A DNA stretch of 64,000 bases, taken from contig NC_090984.1 in assembly GCF_041146395.1 (NCBI RefSeq), positions 81,913,114-81,977,113 on the forward strand, in the 5' to 3' direction. Position numbers and translations under genes: made by a program. The notes under the pieces were generated by a model that was given only the letters and a program-made list of their open reading frames with translations, did no database searches and was not told the DNA's origin. Numbering within the stretch: position 1 is the stretch's first letter; each line of letters starts with the position of its first letter. Below, one piece after another: positions 50,725 through 63,100 of this stretch. The DNA is from Eulemur rufifrons (taxonomy: Eukaryota > Chordata > Mammalia > Primates > Lemuridae).

Positions 50725-51564
50725 TTTCCCCCAAATGCATAGTACAGTCAGTCTGTTCTTCACATTGGGACTCAGTAAATACCATGGACTTAGTATGTGG
50801 ATATTTTTGAGAGGAAACTTACCCCAAATGAGGGCTACAGAAAAGAGCATCTGAAAATCATGAAGTGCCTATTTCTTCTACGTACACACTGTTACTTCTC
50901 CCACCCTGCCATTTCTCAAAGGCATCTTCAGTCTCAGAAATAATCAACAGAAGTAGAAAACCAACACCAACTGCCGAACTGCACTGTGTAGAGCTATCTG
51001 AAGCTTACTTCAATGGGCTAGGAATTAAGTCAATGGATTCACAAACTTCATCTGCAAGTTTTTGTTATAGGATGAAACTTTGGAGGAGAATGTGTACGAA
51101 AACACTTTCTCAGTGCCCTTGATTATAGAATGAGAAAAACAATGCCCATCTGGAAGGGTGGCTCTGAGGGTTAAATGTGACAAGCAAGTGAGACTGGCTA
51201 ATCCCAGAGAAAGTTAATACAAGAAGGGAATTGAGAAAACCACCAAGAGAATACCTGCGGTTTACAAAGGAGGGGTGAACTGAAGAGGGGGTAGCTTAAA
51301 CAAGCTGATCAGCCATAGATCTACCTTCAAAGAAATAAAGCAGGAGAATGCCACAGAACAGAGAGCAAGAATGGGCAGGGAATGTACTATGTACATAAAC
51401 ATCATTATATTACTAAATGACAATGGCAGCAAGTAATGTCAGAGCTTCCTTGACTTTTAGAGGCAGATGACAGATAAATTTAATGTCAAATAAAGGCAAA
51501 AAGGATGAAGTGTAGTTGGGAATTCAGAAGAAATGATTTTTTTTTTAACTTCTGAGCATTTAAC

Positions 51565-51750
51565 TATGAGTCCAGCCTATATTAAACATATTACGCATAT
51601 CATCTCATTTAGTGTTCCTAATTATTTGAAGTAGATATTATCATTTTCCCATTTGAGATGTAGAAATTTGGGCTTGGAAAAATTAAGCATTTTTAATATG
51701 GGGGTGAGTCAAGATTTGAACTCTAGCATGACTCTAAATTATACTGTCTC
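51565..51750 (-). mobile_element. MIR SINE
   Basis: cgcatatcatctcatttagt, then gaagtagatattatcatttt and gtcaagatttgaactctagc follow MIR in reverse. Confidence 0.65.
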
Positions 51751-53750
51751 AATCCTACACATGCACACAGAACAGATGAATGGGACCACTGAGATGACAC
51801 CATTGGCAAACCACTTGGCTCCACCTTTATGTGTTAGTCAGCTGAACAGCACTGAGTATCAGAAGCTACCAAAGGAATACTCCATGGCCACAAACTTTTC
51901 CAAATTGGAATTGGGAGAGGTGGGGTTCCTTTCCCCCTAATTCCCTTGATCCATTTATTGAATAATTATAGCCTACAAGGCACTAGGGATACACAGATAG
52001 AATAAACATTCTCTTTGTTTCTAAAGCACCTTTGGGATTCAGAGAATGGAAGAAATAATTTTTTATATGAAAATGATCATGAAGAGTCCCATACCTTCAA
52101 CAACAGGTGTTGCCCAGGGATTGATAATTGTTAAATTACTAATCTGTGCAATCCAATGCTTTCCAGAGTTAAACCCCAACTGGTACCCATGAGTGGTAGG
52201 AATCTTACTCAGAGATTTAAAAAGTTGGGTTTTGAGTGATAAATCCTCCTTCAAACTAGAAAGAACAATTCTAGTTTTATGAAGGCTGCCATAAGCCTGG
52301 GCCTCACCATCTCCCTTCCCAAATTGTTAGAAGGCTTTACGACTCCTTTGGAATGAAAAGGCCAGTGTGGGCAATATTTTGGAGTTCTAACCAGGGATGG
52401 TTAAATAAGGGGCAGATGCACAGAGCCATTAATCAAAACATTTACCACCCAATAACCACCCATAATGAGAATTACTTGGAGCATTTTCCTTCCAAATTAC
52501 TCAAAACAAGGCTGCCAAAATGCTGCAGACCCTGATAGGGATGTCCATTACCCCAGCTGATGAAATCACAGTGCCAAGTGAGACTGTAAAAGAAATGATG
52601 GAGGTGCGGCTAGAATAATGAAGAGGATATGTGAATTTATGTACTTTCCAGTGTCCAACCAAGGAACAGAAAGGAACTTGTAAGAATGGCACCCCAGCCA
52701 AAGGGGACGTCTGTTCTGGCTTGGAGGGAGTGAAAAGGGGACAAAGTCTGGCAAATGAAAACCAAATAACAAACAAGCACAATGCCAGAGCCCCAGGCCA
52801 TTTATTTCCCTTCCAGATGGTCCAGCAGCTGAACAGCTCCTCAGAATGTCTGATGCCCCTCTCGCCACATCGCTTTCCTCGAGAGGGCATCGTAATAGAT
52901 ACTTTCGGACCTGTGTTCAGACATAGCTGCTGGGGGTTCACAGACCAGGCAGTGACCGCCAAGTGACTCATTTAGTTACTCTGGAGCCGAAAGGATGAAG
53001 ACCAACAAACCCTGCTTTGGCAAAGCTTTCCATTCAATGCCTTTAGCTTTCCACGTCTGGCAACTCGGAGCCTAATAATGTCAATGATCAAATGAAAGTG
53101 TTTCTTTTTCTTTTCTGCAAATACTTTAATCTGCTGCAAAAAATTCCAGGCTTACCATTTTGGACTAATTTCAGTACAAAAAGAGTGACAAGAATAAATT
53201 CAAGTTTAGCAAAAGCTCAACAGAAAAAGCAGTTGCTGCTATTTAGGAGTTTATATGAAGAGTACTCCTGCCAAAAACCATCACTGCTCAGCAGCAAACT
53301 GATTATTGTCAGATACCTCCTCTCTGCTCAGATAGCACCTCACTCTGGCTGCATACCAAAAGCACAACAGTATCGCTGTAAATAAAACTGTGGATCAAAA
53401 ATATAACATAAAATCTTAAATGCCATTGCACAGGAAAAAAGTCATATTAAATAAATTTGAAAGAAAATATCAACCTTTGCTGACTACACTATAAAATTTA
53501 ATTTAACTAAGGGTAGCCTACTAATATTTATTCTAAAATGTAAACAAGCTTTAGTATTTTACTGTCCTGGGATATAGCAAACCCAGGCTTTTGTTACACC
53601 TAATAGCAGGTAGATTACCCAATCAAGTAGTTAACTCAGGGTAGCTGGAGGGAAAAAAAAAAAACCATTAGCCTAGCACAATGCACATTCCATAGCCTGT
53701 AATCAATTACTAAGTAAAATTATAGAAGCAGAAAACAGAGCTGCATGTTT

Positions 53751-53850
53751 GTTACTTTTTCTTAAAAGAAAGCTTGTAACAATGTTACATTTTCTTAAAA
53801 GAGAAAGCTTGTAACAATGTTACTTTTTCTTAAAAGAGAAACCTTACAAC
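53751..53850. repeat. Three-copy tandem repeat, period 33-35 bp
   Basis: Three units share gttac(t/a)ttttcttaaaa and aa(g/c)ctt(g/-)taacaa. Units 1 and 2 are nearly identical; unit 3 is degraded at its end. Confidence 0.9.
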
Positions 53851-56147
53851 AGCTTTCACTTCTTAAGCCATATTTACTCAAATTAACTTAGGATGCCTGA
53901 AGATATGAATGCAGTTCCCTGGGGTATAAGTAAAGAGCTGCTCTTCTCATATCTATAAACAATATTGTCTCAACTTTTTTTTAAGTGAGCATTAGGGTAT
54001 TGATGCTTTATAATTTTTCTATCCAAAAGCTTCAATAAATGGTTAATTGCTGATATAAATTGCAGTAAAGTGTCCTAATCCCATAATCTTTTCAAAATTC
54101 TATTTTATTTGTAAATAGGATAAAAATATCTTTTTGCAAGCTTCATTAAGTCTCTCCATAAGCCCCTCCCCAACAGATGCAAGTTCAATAGCCAGAATTC
54201 AAACCACGTTATTTATTGGCTTACAAATGAATTGGCATCTATAAAAATAAACCTCCTGAAAAGGCTTTCTGCTGTTTGAATCCCTCTAAAGTGCTCTGGC
54301 TAAACTTGCCAACCCTTTATCAACGTAAAACTGACACAATGTATTTTCAATATCAACATAAAATGGAAGCATCAAGACTGGGGAAATGTTAGTTTAGAAG
54401 GTCATTTGCAGTGACATTTAAAACAATTTATTTGAACATTTGACTCAAGATAAGAATACTGCCTATTAAATTAAGATTGGCTGTTCAGAATTCATTGGAG
54501 CCCTATTCTTCCCCTCTGTGACAGTTAACATCTTTTGATATTAAGGTCATTACATATCTAAAATGAAAAAGGAATAAGAAAAAAGAAACCCACACCATTC
54601 TGAGCGAGTGCCTATTAAAATGACTGATCCTTGACATTTTAATGCAAAAATTGTGCTATGATGGCTTCCTCTCTGTTGCCCCCTGTAAAGCCTTTTCCTG
54701 TGTTGGCAGTGTCTTTGCTGAAGTCCAAACCCTTTGCAATGGTTCGTAAGTCCTACCCTTTATCTACACTGTGGGCCAAAATGCTTCCCTCTAAAGACAC
54801 AGGAGAAAACAGGTGAAAGTAACCAAATCTGCGAACAAACTCCTTGGCAGTTCACATCACCTCCCTGAGGACACTGTCGACAGCTGGAGACCACAATACA
54901 CAAACTCATTTTTTTTTTTCCAGCCAGCCTGTCATGTTACTCTTGCACACACTGTGGGAATTTTCACAGCTCCCTTCAACTCCAGAGCAAGATCTACCAA
55001 TATTCCAGGTCAGCCACCTACATAATATGCTCATCTCCAGAGAAGACTCAAGGTAAAAGTAAGCTGACAGAACAATACATTTCCTTGTAGATTGCCAAGC
55101 CTTAGGAAGCATGTCAGCTGATGTAAATCTGTGTTGCGGTATGTAAGGGACCTAGCTGAGAGGCCACTGATGGTCCCAGCTCAGCTCATGTGCCAAGATG
55201 GACTTTATCAGGACTCTTATCCTCCAAAGCTACCATGGCTGTCACAAAAGACACCTATGAAATCTGTTTCGATTTCATAAATTCAGGAGTTGAGTTGTAT
55301 GGCAAGCTCATCTCAGCAATTCCTGAACACCGGGAGAGGATCGGTCCCAGACAAGTGAAGAAAGCAGATCTCATAATATCCTAGGTGTCTAGAAACATGA
55401 TATATGGTACCAGCTCCCATTTTATTTGTACCTTAACCCTGGGTTGTCAGGGCTGGGGCTAGGAAAAACACCTTTTCCTGTCTCTATCTCTTGTAATTCC
55501 ACAGAAAAGGCTTTAAGCGGGATTGTTTCCATCAACGGTGTCCTTTTATCAGGGGCCAGTTTGGCAACTTTAGAAGCCCAGCTCCTGGAACCTTCCTTCC
55601 CCAACCCTCCACACTTCCATTCCGCTGGTCTGGAGATCAGGGCTTTTAGGCAATAACCGACTGTCATTTTGCTCTTCCCCCATTCTCAGCAGTCGCACTG
55701 GGAAAGTCTGTCCACACGCGCTGATCCCACACACTTTACGGGCTTCAAGCAGCTCTTGCTACTCAGCCCACGCTGACACCTCGGGTTTCCCCACGCAGCT
55801 TTCTCTTCCGCTGATCAATCACAAGGCTGTCTGGGTGGCACAAGCCAACAGAACCACCACCTTTTCTGCTCACTCTGCGACTCAAGTTCGCTCCTGGACC
55901 AACATACAGTAGCAGCTTTCAGCTCGGGGCTGCCGGCTGGGGCCCCCGGAGTGGCGGAGGTGCCCGGAGCCCGCGGCGCCGCCGGGCGGGGAGGCGGAGG
56001 TGCGGCCGGAGGGCGGGCGCGCCGCCCAGGTCCCTGCAACCTGCGATGCGTCTCCGACCCGCCTGCCCATCGCCACCACCAGAAACCTCAGACACCCCAT
56101 TGTGTCACCAGGCAGCAGCTCCCTGGGCCCCCGCCGCCCTCGCCTAC

Positions 56148-56200
56148 CTTCTGTCGGCCTCTCGGAGCGCCAGCACAGCCGGCCGCCCGCCTCCGGTGCT
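56148..56200 (-). other. NIN: Candidate NIN 5'UTR exon with donor at 56147
   Basis: On the minus strand GCCGACAGAAG is followed by GTAGGC, a good donor, ending a possible exon at 56148. A pyrimidine-rich acceptor (CGTCCTCCTTCGCTTCGCAG) ends at 56201, so the piece could be a 53-nt optional 5'UTR exon. It could equally be the 3' end of an alternative first exon starting near 56.3 kb. It contains no ATG. No transcript evidence is available to me. Confidence 0.45.
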
Positions 56201-56480
56201 CTGCGAAGCGAAGGAGGACGCTTTGTTAGGGCTGGAGAAGCGGGACAATACTTCGCAGCCGGCGCCGCGGTTCCGGGCGGGCGTCCTTCAAAAGGACGCG
56301 AATGGGGATCCGCGCGAGCGTCATTTCCATATGTAAGGGGCCAGCTCTTACAAAAGCGCAGCTCTCGGGGGCCGCGGGCTGCAGCGCGCATCCTCCGCGC
56401 CCCCGGGGCCCGCCCCGCCTCGCCTCCCCGCCTCCAAACCGCCCCCTCCCCGCCTAGTCCCCGGGAGCGACCCGGCCTGG

Positions 56481-56485
56481 ATTGG
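56481..56485 (-). promoter_or_regulatory. CCAAT box
   Basis: GGCCAATCC on the minus strand is a CCAAT (NF-Y type) motif in a GC-rich setting. It lies about 150-280 bp upstream of the 56148-56200 exon and downstream of the 56637 donor, so it would suit a separate promoter for the shorter transcript. A second CCAAT on the same strand is at 57236-57240. Confidence 0.4.
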
Positions 56486-56636
56486 CCACCGAGCCACCGC
56501 TTCCTCCCTGCCCACGGGGATTGCACTAGCCCCGGCCCCCGGCCCGGAAGGGGAAGCCCCGGCGCGTCCCCGTGCCTAGTCCTCCCCGGCCACCCCCAGG
56601 CCGCGGGTCGGGGGCCCCAGGGTTGGGCTCACTTAC

Positions 56637-56760
56637 AGCGTCCCGTGGCTCAGGCGTCCGGCGCCGTCGCGGGAACCATGGCCGCTGGCGCACTCCCCCG
56701 CTCGGCGGCGGCGGCGGCTGCGGGACGGCCGCGCCCAGCGCGCTCGGCTCCCGGCTCGGC
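56637..56760 (-). other. NIN: Candidate NIN first exon with donor at 56636
   Basis: On the minus strand CACGGGACGCT is followed by GTAAGTGAG, a near-perfect donor inside the CpG island, so an exon most likely ends at 56637. Its 5' limit is arbitrary because no transcription start can be read from sequence. Spliced to exon 2 it would contribute 5'UTR and a small upstream ORF. Confidence 0.5.
56650..56679 (-). CDS. Upstream ORF in candidate NIN first exon (9 codons)
   Basis: GCGGCCATGG gives a start with G at -3 and G at +4, a strong Kozak context. It opens a nine-codon frame (MVPATAPDA) that ends in TGA at 56652-56650, 13 nt before the donor. If the exon is transcribed from upstream of 56680, this uORF precedes the main NIN ATG, is out of frame with it, and could lower its translation. 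Being tiny, it is more likely regulatory than a functional peptide. The CCATGG is a palindrome, so an ATG also exists on the other strand. Confidence 0.4.
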   Translation of the reverse strand: MVPATAPDA

Positions 56761-57734
56761 CGCGGCCACCCGGAGCTTTGGACGCCGGGGAGGAAGGGAC
56801 GGGCCCGCGCGGGGAGGAGGAGTCAGGGCGACGCCGGCCCGGGCGCGGCTCCTCCTCTGCGGCCCGCGCGGCTCCGGTAGCGGAGGGAGGAGCGGGAGGC
56901 GCCGCCTGGGCCCTAGCGGATGCGCCCTCCCCACCGAGCCCCTGCTCGGAGATTTGAACTTGGAAACGCAAGGGCTCGGGGTGCGGGTGTAGGAGATCTG
57001 CGCCCCGAGGTCGCTGCCGGGCGGGGACTGGCGCGTCCACCCCTCGGCCCCCTGCCTGTCCGCCTCCCTTTCCTTCCAAATGCGCCCGCACGAACCCCGC
57101 ACCCTGGATCTCTCGCCCGCAAGGTCCCCGCGCAGAGGAGAGGCCCCCGCCTCCAGCCTGCGGGACCTTAAGATGCGGATTCAGGTGCCTCTTTTGCTCC
57201 CAGGCGGCCCCGGGGTTCCCAGCCGTCGGGTGCCCATTGGCAGTCCTAGGAGGGGAAGTCCTGTAGGCGGGAAGGCTCTACACTTGACTTTGAACCCTCT
57301 GGAGCTGGTGCGACCCTTCTACCGGGTCTAGACCGGCTTCCGCACCTGCCCACCACGTCTTCGTAGGCTCCTGCCCCCTGCGCAGCCTTCCGAGGGTACA
57401 ACCAACCCTCGGTCACAAGCCAGGACGGAAACTCCTTGGAGTTGGTGGTTCTCGGGCCAACGGTTGCTCGGTATTTACTGCCTCCTCCTACCCTTACTCC
57501 ACAGCTCCCCCAAAGTCTCCGCTTTCTTACTCGCCATCCCTCTACTTGTGATCTCAATGCAGTCAAACAGGATCCCAAGTCCAGGCCTAGAGGCGATGGC
57601 AGCTTCGGGGCCCGGGGTTGCCCCTGAAGAAGGATCCGCCTGATGTCTTACAACTCACAAGTCTGGTTATTTTAGCAAGAAACTGGAGATAGGTCCCCTG
57701 CTACTGAGAGAACAGCCAGTAGACAAGAAGGAAA

Positions 57735-57920
57735 CTAGCATTCACTGAGAATCCAGTGTGCTGGAAATGACAGAAATTATCTTCCCTAATCCTCACACCA
57801 CCCTTAGGAGGCAGATCTACACCCATTGGCAAATGAGGAAACAATCTCCCAGAAGTCAAAGGCCTTGCTCAGGATCACACAGCATGGACTCGTCAGAGCT
57901 AAGATTCAAAAGCAGAACAT
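57735..57920 (-). mobile_element. MIR SINE
   Basis: cttccctaatcctcacacca, then caaatgaggaaacaatctcc and tgctcaggatcacacagcat match MIR in reverse. Confidence 0.7.
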
Positions 57921-57929
57921 GTATGTGGC

Positions 57930-58165
57930 AAAATTGCATATAACTAAATACACACAATCGAGAGCGTGTAAAACTGGTGAAATTCTAATAAGGCTTTGGC
58001 CTTCATTAATGTCAGTTTCCTGGTTGTGATGTAGCACTACAGTTATGCAAAATGTATCATTGAGAAAAAAACTGGTGAAGTGTCTAGAGGGGATCTTTCT
58101 ATTATTTCTTACAATTTCGTGTGAATATACAATTATCTAAAAAAAAATTAAAAATTTAAAGCAAA
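57930..58165 (+). mobile_element. Old L1 3' end
   Basis: ttaatgtcagtttcctggtt, then gtgatgtagcactacagtta and tgtgaatatacaattatcta, then an A-rich tail, follow an old L1 3' end. Confidence 0.7.
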
Positions 58166-60020
58166 CCAGTCTTATTTTAAAACCCAAGCTCTGTTCCTTC
58201 AACACAGTGTGCCTGGAGAATAGGAAAGAGGAGAAGTTCATGCACCTCTCACCTTTTTTAACACTCTTGGATAAGTACACACACACTCATATACTGTGCA
58301 CACGGTTGTCAGTCCAGTAATAATTGTACAACACACACACAGAATCATTAAGAGGATGGCTAACCTGTTACCAGAATACTTACATAGGTGTCATCTTATA
58401 GATAAAAGAATAATGTTCACTGGACACTAAAACAGCCAACTGTCTTGGAAGGTAAAAATGAAGAGGTGTCTTCCTTGTTTCATCTAATCTCTGCCATGGG
58501 AGCCTCAATCTACTGGTTATTTCTCCAAGCATCCATTTTTAACCCACAAGAATCAAGGGTGAGATTGCTCATTAGCTTTAAAGCAGTGATTTTGGGGGGC
58601 CAGGGGATATCACAGGTGGCATTCACTCCTTGTGGAGGAAGATCGGAATTGCTGGGGGTTGTGTAATTTGAAAAACACAAGACATGCTTTCTTGAGAGGA
58701 GTGAATGGGGTGGAGTTAGTGCAGGGACTGGGAACTGGGATCACTTCCAGCCTGGCTACAAAGGAGGGAAAAGCGTGGAGCATGGTGACTGGGCGGCGTG
58801 GGCTGGCGAGAACAAGCCTACCACGAAAGATTATTTCTTCAACACAATGTGCCTGTAATTGGGCAAATCGTTAGTCTTAGTCCTGACTAGAGTCACTGGA
58901 AAAAAGCAGGGACTTCCCTTAGGAACTATCACTTGACCTTTTCTCTATTAAACAAAAAATAACAGCAGATATAGCAGCCAACCTCCAATTCTGTAATGCA
59001 GACAATATAAGGAAAAACGAAAAGAAATGTAAATGTTTACCCAGAGTCAATACCCTTTACAAACCAGATTTCATTCTTATCTGTTGCAGTTTATCTGTCT
59101 CTGATTTTAACTCTCACTTTACAAAGAACTTTGTTTAAGGGCCCAGGATCCTTGAAGTATTTGTACGGGACATTTTCTGCTACATTTCGTAGTAGTGACC
59201 TGGCTTTCTTAGATGGTTACAAGCCCTAAAAAGTTAACTGAAGAATAATCCAGGGAAGGGAAGAGAAAGTTAACCTTTGTTTCTTCCTGAAGTAATTTGT
59301 GGAGGACAACAAAATAAAAGAGAGCGAATATGAATTATGAATTCAGCCTTTGTAAATTTCCTGGGATCTGAAGAGTTACTTTTTTTTTTTTGCTGTTCAA
59401 GGAAAGCCTACAGCTCTAACCAGACTCAGTCTACCCGGTCCCAAGTCACAGTTGAGTATAAGTTATTTCCTATTCACAGAATAGCCAAATAGCCTGTCAC
59501 TCACGTAGCAACTCCTAGCTCCTTCTAAACTTCTTTGATAGACGTCTTTCCTGTTTTCTCTGACCATCTGAACTCACCAGAATAATTTTTAGGTAAGTTG
59601 TAGAACCTGTAAGACCAAATGGTTAAAGCAGTTACAGTCTCGCCCAGGGACTGTCTGGGTGAAAGAAAGGACATCACACTCTCCCCAAGGCCCTAAGGAA
59701 GATTGATGGTGAAAGGATGAACGGGGAAATTTGGGTTCCAGACATGCAAGTCAAGGGCTAAGAGTTTAAGCAGCAAAATGTTCGTGGTTAAGAACCCAGG
59801 AAGAAACGAGAAAAGCACAGAAAAGGGAGGGGAAAGGGACAGAAGGCAAACTCATTTACACTATTGCCTCTGGGGACTCTCAATAGAAGTTAGGATTCTC
59901 TCTTAACATTTCCTCATGAAGTATGTGAAAGAAGAGGAAAATGGGATTCAGCACAATTTATTTTTTTAAGTAAGCATTGAGTGCCTACTCTGTGCCCAGT
60001 ACTATCCTGAAAGTCATAAG

Positions 60021-60194
60021 ATGTTCAGGGGAACCTGCAGCCTCAAGGCCACATGTGGCCCTCCAGATCCCTCCAGATCCCCCAGGGTGGCCACTCGACC
60101 GAATCTAAACTTCACAGAACAAATCCTTTTAATACTGCACTCAAGGATCCAGAAGGCCACATGTGGCCTCAAGGCCAGGTTCCCAGCCCTGATT
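60021..60194. mobile_element. Palindromic hAT-type MITE
   Basis: The left arm (aggggaacctgcagcctcaa, then ggccacatgtggccctccag) and right arm (gaaggccacatgtggcctca, then aggccaggttcccagccctg) are near-complete inverted repeats. Both strands therefore give mirrored frames of about 74 residues that are not genes. I do not assign the family name. Confidence 0.7.
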
Positions 60195-60409
60195 GAGGAA
60201 CGTATCATTCTCCCTTGGGGAAGCAAAACTATGCACACATGAGAGAGTAAGGAATGATGTTAGGTGGCAGTGGATTCTAATCAGGTCCTCCAGCTGGGGG
60301 ACGTACACATACTATAGTATGGCAGAGAAGAGAGCAATGGTTTCCCCCAAATGTGGCTTCCAGCAGGTCATTCTGACCATTACCTTCTTTGTATCAGGTT
60401 CTAGATATT

Positions 60410-60600
60410 TTTCCTGACATTCAAGGCCCTACCTGATCAATGCAAATGTATGTGTCCTCGATATCCACAGGCACCCTACCCTCCCTCAACTCTGTGCACC
60501 TGAACTTCTGGGTCTTCTCTCTGCTGCTCTTTCTGTTTGATCGTCAGTCCTGAGGCATGTCGGATGCCCAGTCTCTGTCCACTGCTCATCATTTGGCCCA
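60410..60600 (+). mobile_element. L2 LINE fragment
   Basis: attcaaggccctacctgatc and the following tct/ctg-rich text (cttctctctgctgctctttc) match the L2 3' region. Confidence 0.55.
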
Positions 60601-60710
60601 GCACTTACGGCACAGCAGGAAGTGGTTATTGCACATGTGTCTTTTGGATCTCACGGGCTGAGCATTTAGATACTTTCCAAATATTCGGCACTCACACGGA
60701 GAAGGGATGG

Positions 60711-60726
60711 TGTGTGTGTGTGTGTG
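60711..60726. repeat. Short (TG)n run
   Basis: About eight TG units. Confidence 0.9.
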
Positions 60727-61074
60727 CATAGGGTAGGGATGGGGCTGATCCTCGCTTTTGGAACTATCCCTTTTCACGCAGCTGAATTCTGGAAATGTTC
60801 TACTGTTTTAAAGTATATAAATGCCAAAAGACTGCCAGTACAGCTTCATTCAAAGGAGAAGGAAATGAAATTTCAGTTTAAGAAACATTGGTGTTCCTTC
60901 CCCTCACACACTGTTAAACACTTAACCAAAATGATACGAAATCTTTACATTTTTAAAAAGACCTTTGAAGGGAAAATGATGTAACATTTGTTTCCCAAGC
61001 AAGTCTACTTTGCATTTTCTAGAATTTGATGTACACAAAAAAGAAATGAGAAGCCAGAAACATATATTTTAAAA

Positions 61075-61366
61075 CAGTTCTGTCCAGTAGAAATACAATG
61101 TGAGCCACATGTCCAATTCAAAATTTTCTAGTAGCTACATTTTTTAAGTGAAAACAAACACATAAAATTAATTTTTAGATTTTATTTAACCCAATATACT
61201 CAAAAATGTTATCATTTCAACACGTAATCAATATAAAAACTATTGGTTCCATATTTTACATTTGTTTTCATACTAAGTCTCTGAAACCTGGTGTGTGCTT
61301 GTAGCACATCTCAATTCAGACTAGCCACAGGGAGCCAATGGCTGCCATATAAGCGCAGTGTTAGAA
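61075..61366 (+). mobile_element. hAT-type non-autonomous DNA transposon fossil
   Basis: cagttctgtccagtagaaat, then gagccacatgtccaattcaa, then gtagcacatctcaattcaga; the same family as 661-968 in the opposite orientation and better preserved. Old and inactive. Confidence 0.7.
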
Positions 61367-62517
61367 CAGGAAGAGGATTCTGAATTCTTCCACCCAATTC
61401 CATTACTGTTAAAAGGAACCCAGGTTTGATATCACATCCCTAGGCCTGGGCTGCTTTCCACCGGTGCTCACCTCCCGAGAGGGTTCATGGCTGACACAAA
61501 CAGCTGCTATGGAATGAAGCACGGTGTTGAAAAATATTTTTTAAAAAATCACCATCCTCTAAGCCCTTTGGCCCCTCACATGTATTTTTAAAAATAAAAT
61601 TTCAGAAGAAAATGGGCCAATATATACTATTTTAATACTTAGAAATGACTACCCAATAGGCCACTCATTAAAGCGCTCCCCACCTGTTTTCCACTCAGCG
61701 GTGTCAGTGTCTGTGGGGTACCCGGCAGAGAGAGGGTTGGAGGCCACCAAGGCAGTGGCTGCTGGGCCTTGCCTGTCCTCCAGGGCCGCGTGGGAGGGGT
61801 CCTTCTCCATCTTCCACCCTCCATCCCACCCGCACCAGCTCCTGCCAGCATCCGCAGGACCCATGCTGTTTCCCATGATTAATCTCAAAGGTCTTGAAAT
61901 AACTGAATGACCTTGCTTCTTCCACTCTGCGCATTGTGTAGTGCCTTATGTTCTGAATCCAGCCAAAGCCAAAATGCAGGAAAAATGACCATTTCAAAAA
62001 CAGAAAATGAGAGCAACAGGAAGAGAGCATTGCTTCCAGTAATGAGAACATTGGGGAGTGAGCTGAATAATGAGGGCATTTTTGCACCTGGACTGATGAG
62101 ACAGCAATTAGCTATGGCATTACAAAAAGCAACATAAAGATTGTTTGATTTGCATTTTGTTTTTAGTTGTGAGCAAATAAGTATGATTCTCTAAGGATAT
62201 AGTTTAGACCTCATTGCACCAAAATACTGAGGTCAAAGTGGTGATAAATGTTATGGCAGTGGGCTCTGTGAGCCATATTTCAGTCTACATAAAATGTCTC
62301 AGAGGCTGAAGTATTGGGGCTGCCATACCCAGATGCCATACTCAGACTTTAATAAAAATGTATTTTGTCTGATTCTTGATCATGGAGCTTCTCTTCTCCC
62401 ACATTGTGCAGCCTATCTCTGGGTCCCTCAAAGTGCAAATAAAATAGAAGGAAACAAGATCAGTAGAGAGGAAAGTAGTGCCTATTTATGTGTATCTGGT
62501 CATAGGTCAAAATCAAG

Positions 62518-62520
<3 letters not shown>

Positions 62521-62553
<33 letters not shown>

Positions 62554-62564
62554 TGTGTGTGTTT
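62521..62564. repeat. (GA)15 microsatellite with short (TG)n
   Basis: Fifteen GA units, then aatgtgtgtgtgtt. Confidence 0.98.
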
Positions 62565-62599
62565 GAAGACAGGTAGGTAGGTGTGCTGGACAGCTTATG

Positions 62600-63100
62600 A
62601 CTGTCCCTTCACATCCTTTCTCTGCTCTTCTCCACCTGCTCCATGCCCTAAGAGGCCCACCTAGATGTACTACACTAACAGGCTCCCTCAAGCTTTGGTG
62701 TCCCATTAGACTCAGCTGATGGGATCATTGAAAAAAAAAGACTGGAGGGGAGGTAGAGCATGAGGTCGAGATGTTTATTTACTTAGTTTGTTCCCTGTAG
62801 GGTCTCTGCAGGCTGCCACAGCCTTTAAGATCACAGCTCCTGTCACTCAGCCCTCTCTACACAACTCAATCACCAGGTCTCCAAGTCGCACCCTCCTCTG
62901 GCCAATGAGGCTTAGGGTTGGCCATGGCAACCCCTGTTACCAGCTTCCAGACAGGCACTATCCTTGTTCCTCTGCACCGAGTGCCTTTATTATTATTATT
63001 ATAAACAGTCCCTTTATTATTAACTATTCTTCAAATGCCTACTTTGAGTTTGTCCACTATTTTCTTCTGAGACCTTGGTTGATAAGTAGGTATGCATATA
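62600..63100 (+). mobile_element. Possible old interspersed repeat
   Basis: tcagctgatgggatcattga, then gatcacagctcctgtcactc and acagtccctttattattaac resemble in order an ancient mammalian repeat whose name I do not recall. Contains a short (ATT)n run at about 62988-63001. Confidence 0.35.

Larger units (their letters stand above)
48123..56147 (-). other. NIN: NIN intron 1
   Basis: About 8 kb between the 5'UTR exon(s) and exon 2. It holds a compound TA/CA microsatellite, a MIR, a three-copy 35-bp tandem repeat and an L2-like scrap near 54650-54780. 48.2-50.6 kb and 51.8-53.7 kb show no gene or nameable repeat. Boundaries depend on which first exon is used. Confidence 0.75.
55900..57250. promoter_or_regulatory. 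NIN: CpG island promoter of NIN
   Basis: This block is very GC-rich with many CpG dinucleotides, in sharp contrast to the AT-rich flanks, and lies at the 5' end of the gene. It contains GC boxes (for example GGGCGGGG near 55984 and CCGGGCGGGCG near 56273), two splice donors leading into NIN and no convincing TATA box. It is a typical dispersed housekeeping promoter; such islands are often bidirectional, but no gene is visible on the plus strand. The long stop-free frames here result from base composition. Confidence 0.85.

Noticed and set aside
50404..50854. Frames with (IY)n and (HT)n
   Set aside because: They are translations of the TA/CA microsatellite.
55882..56526. 214-codon minus-strand open frame in the CpG island
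   Set aside because: Low-complexity R/P/G/A text without a family and crossing the candidate NIN donor at 56147; no independent support.
56000..56992. 330-codon plus-strand open frame in the CpG island
   Set aside because: It is rich in A, R, P and G as expected from GC-rich sequence, shows no domain, and overlaps NIN promoter and 5'UTR. Composition explains it.
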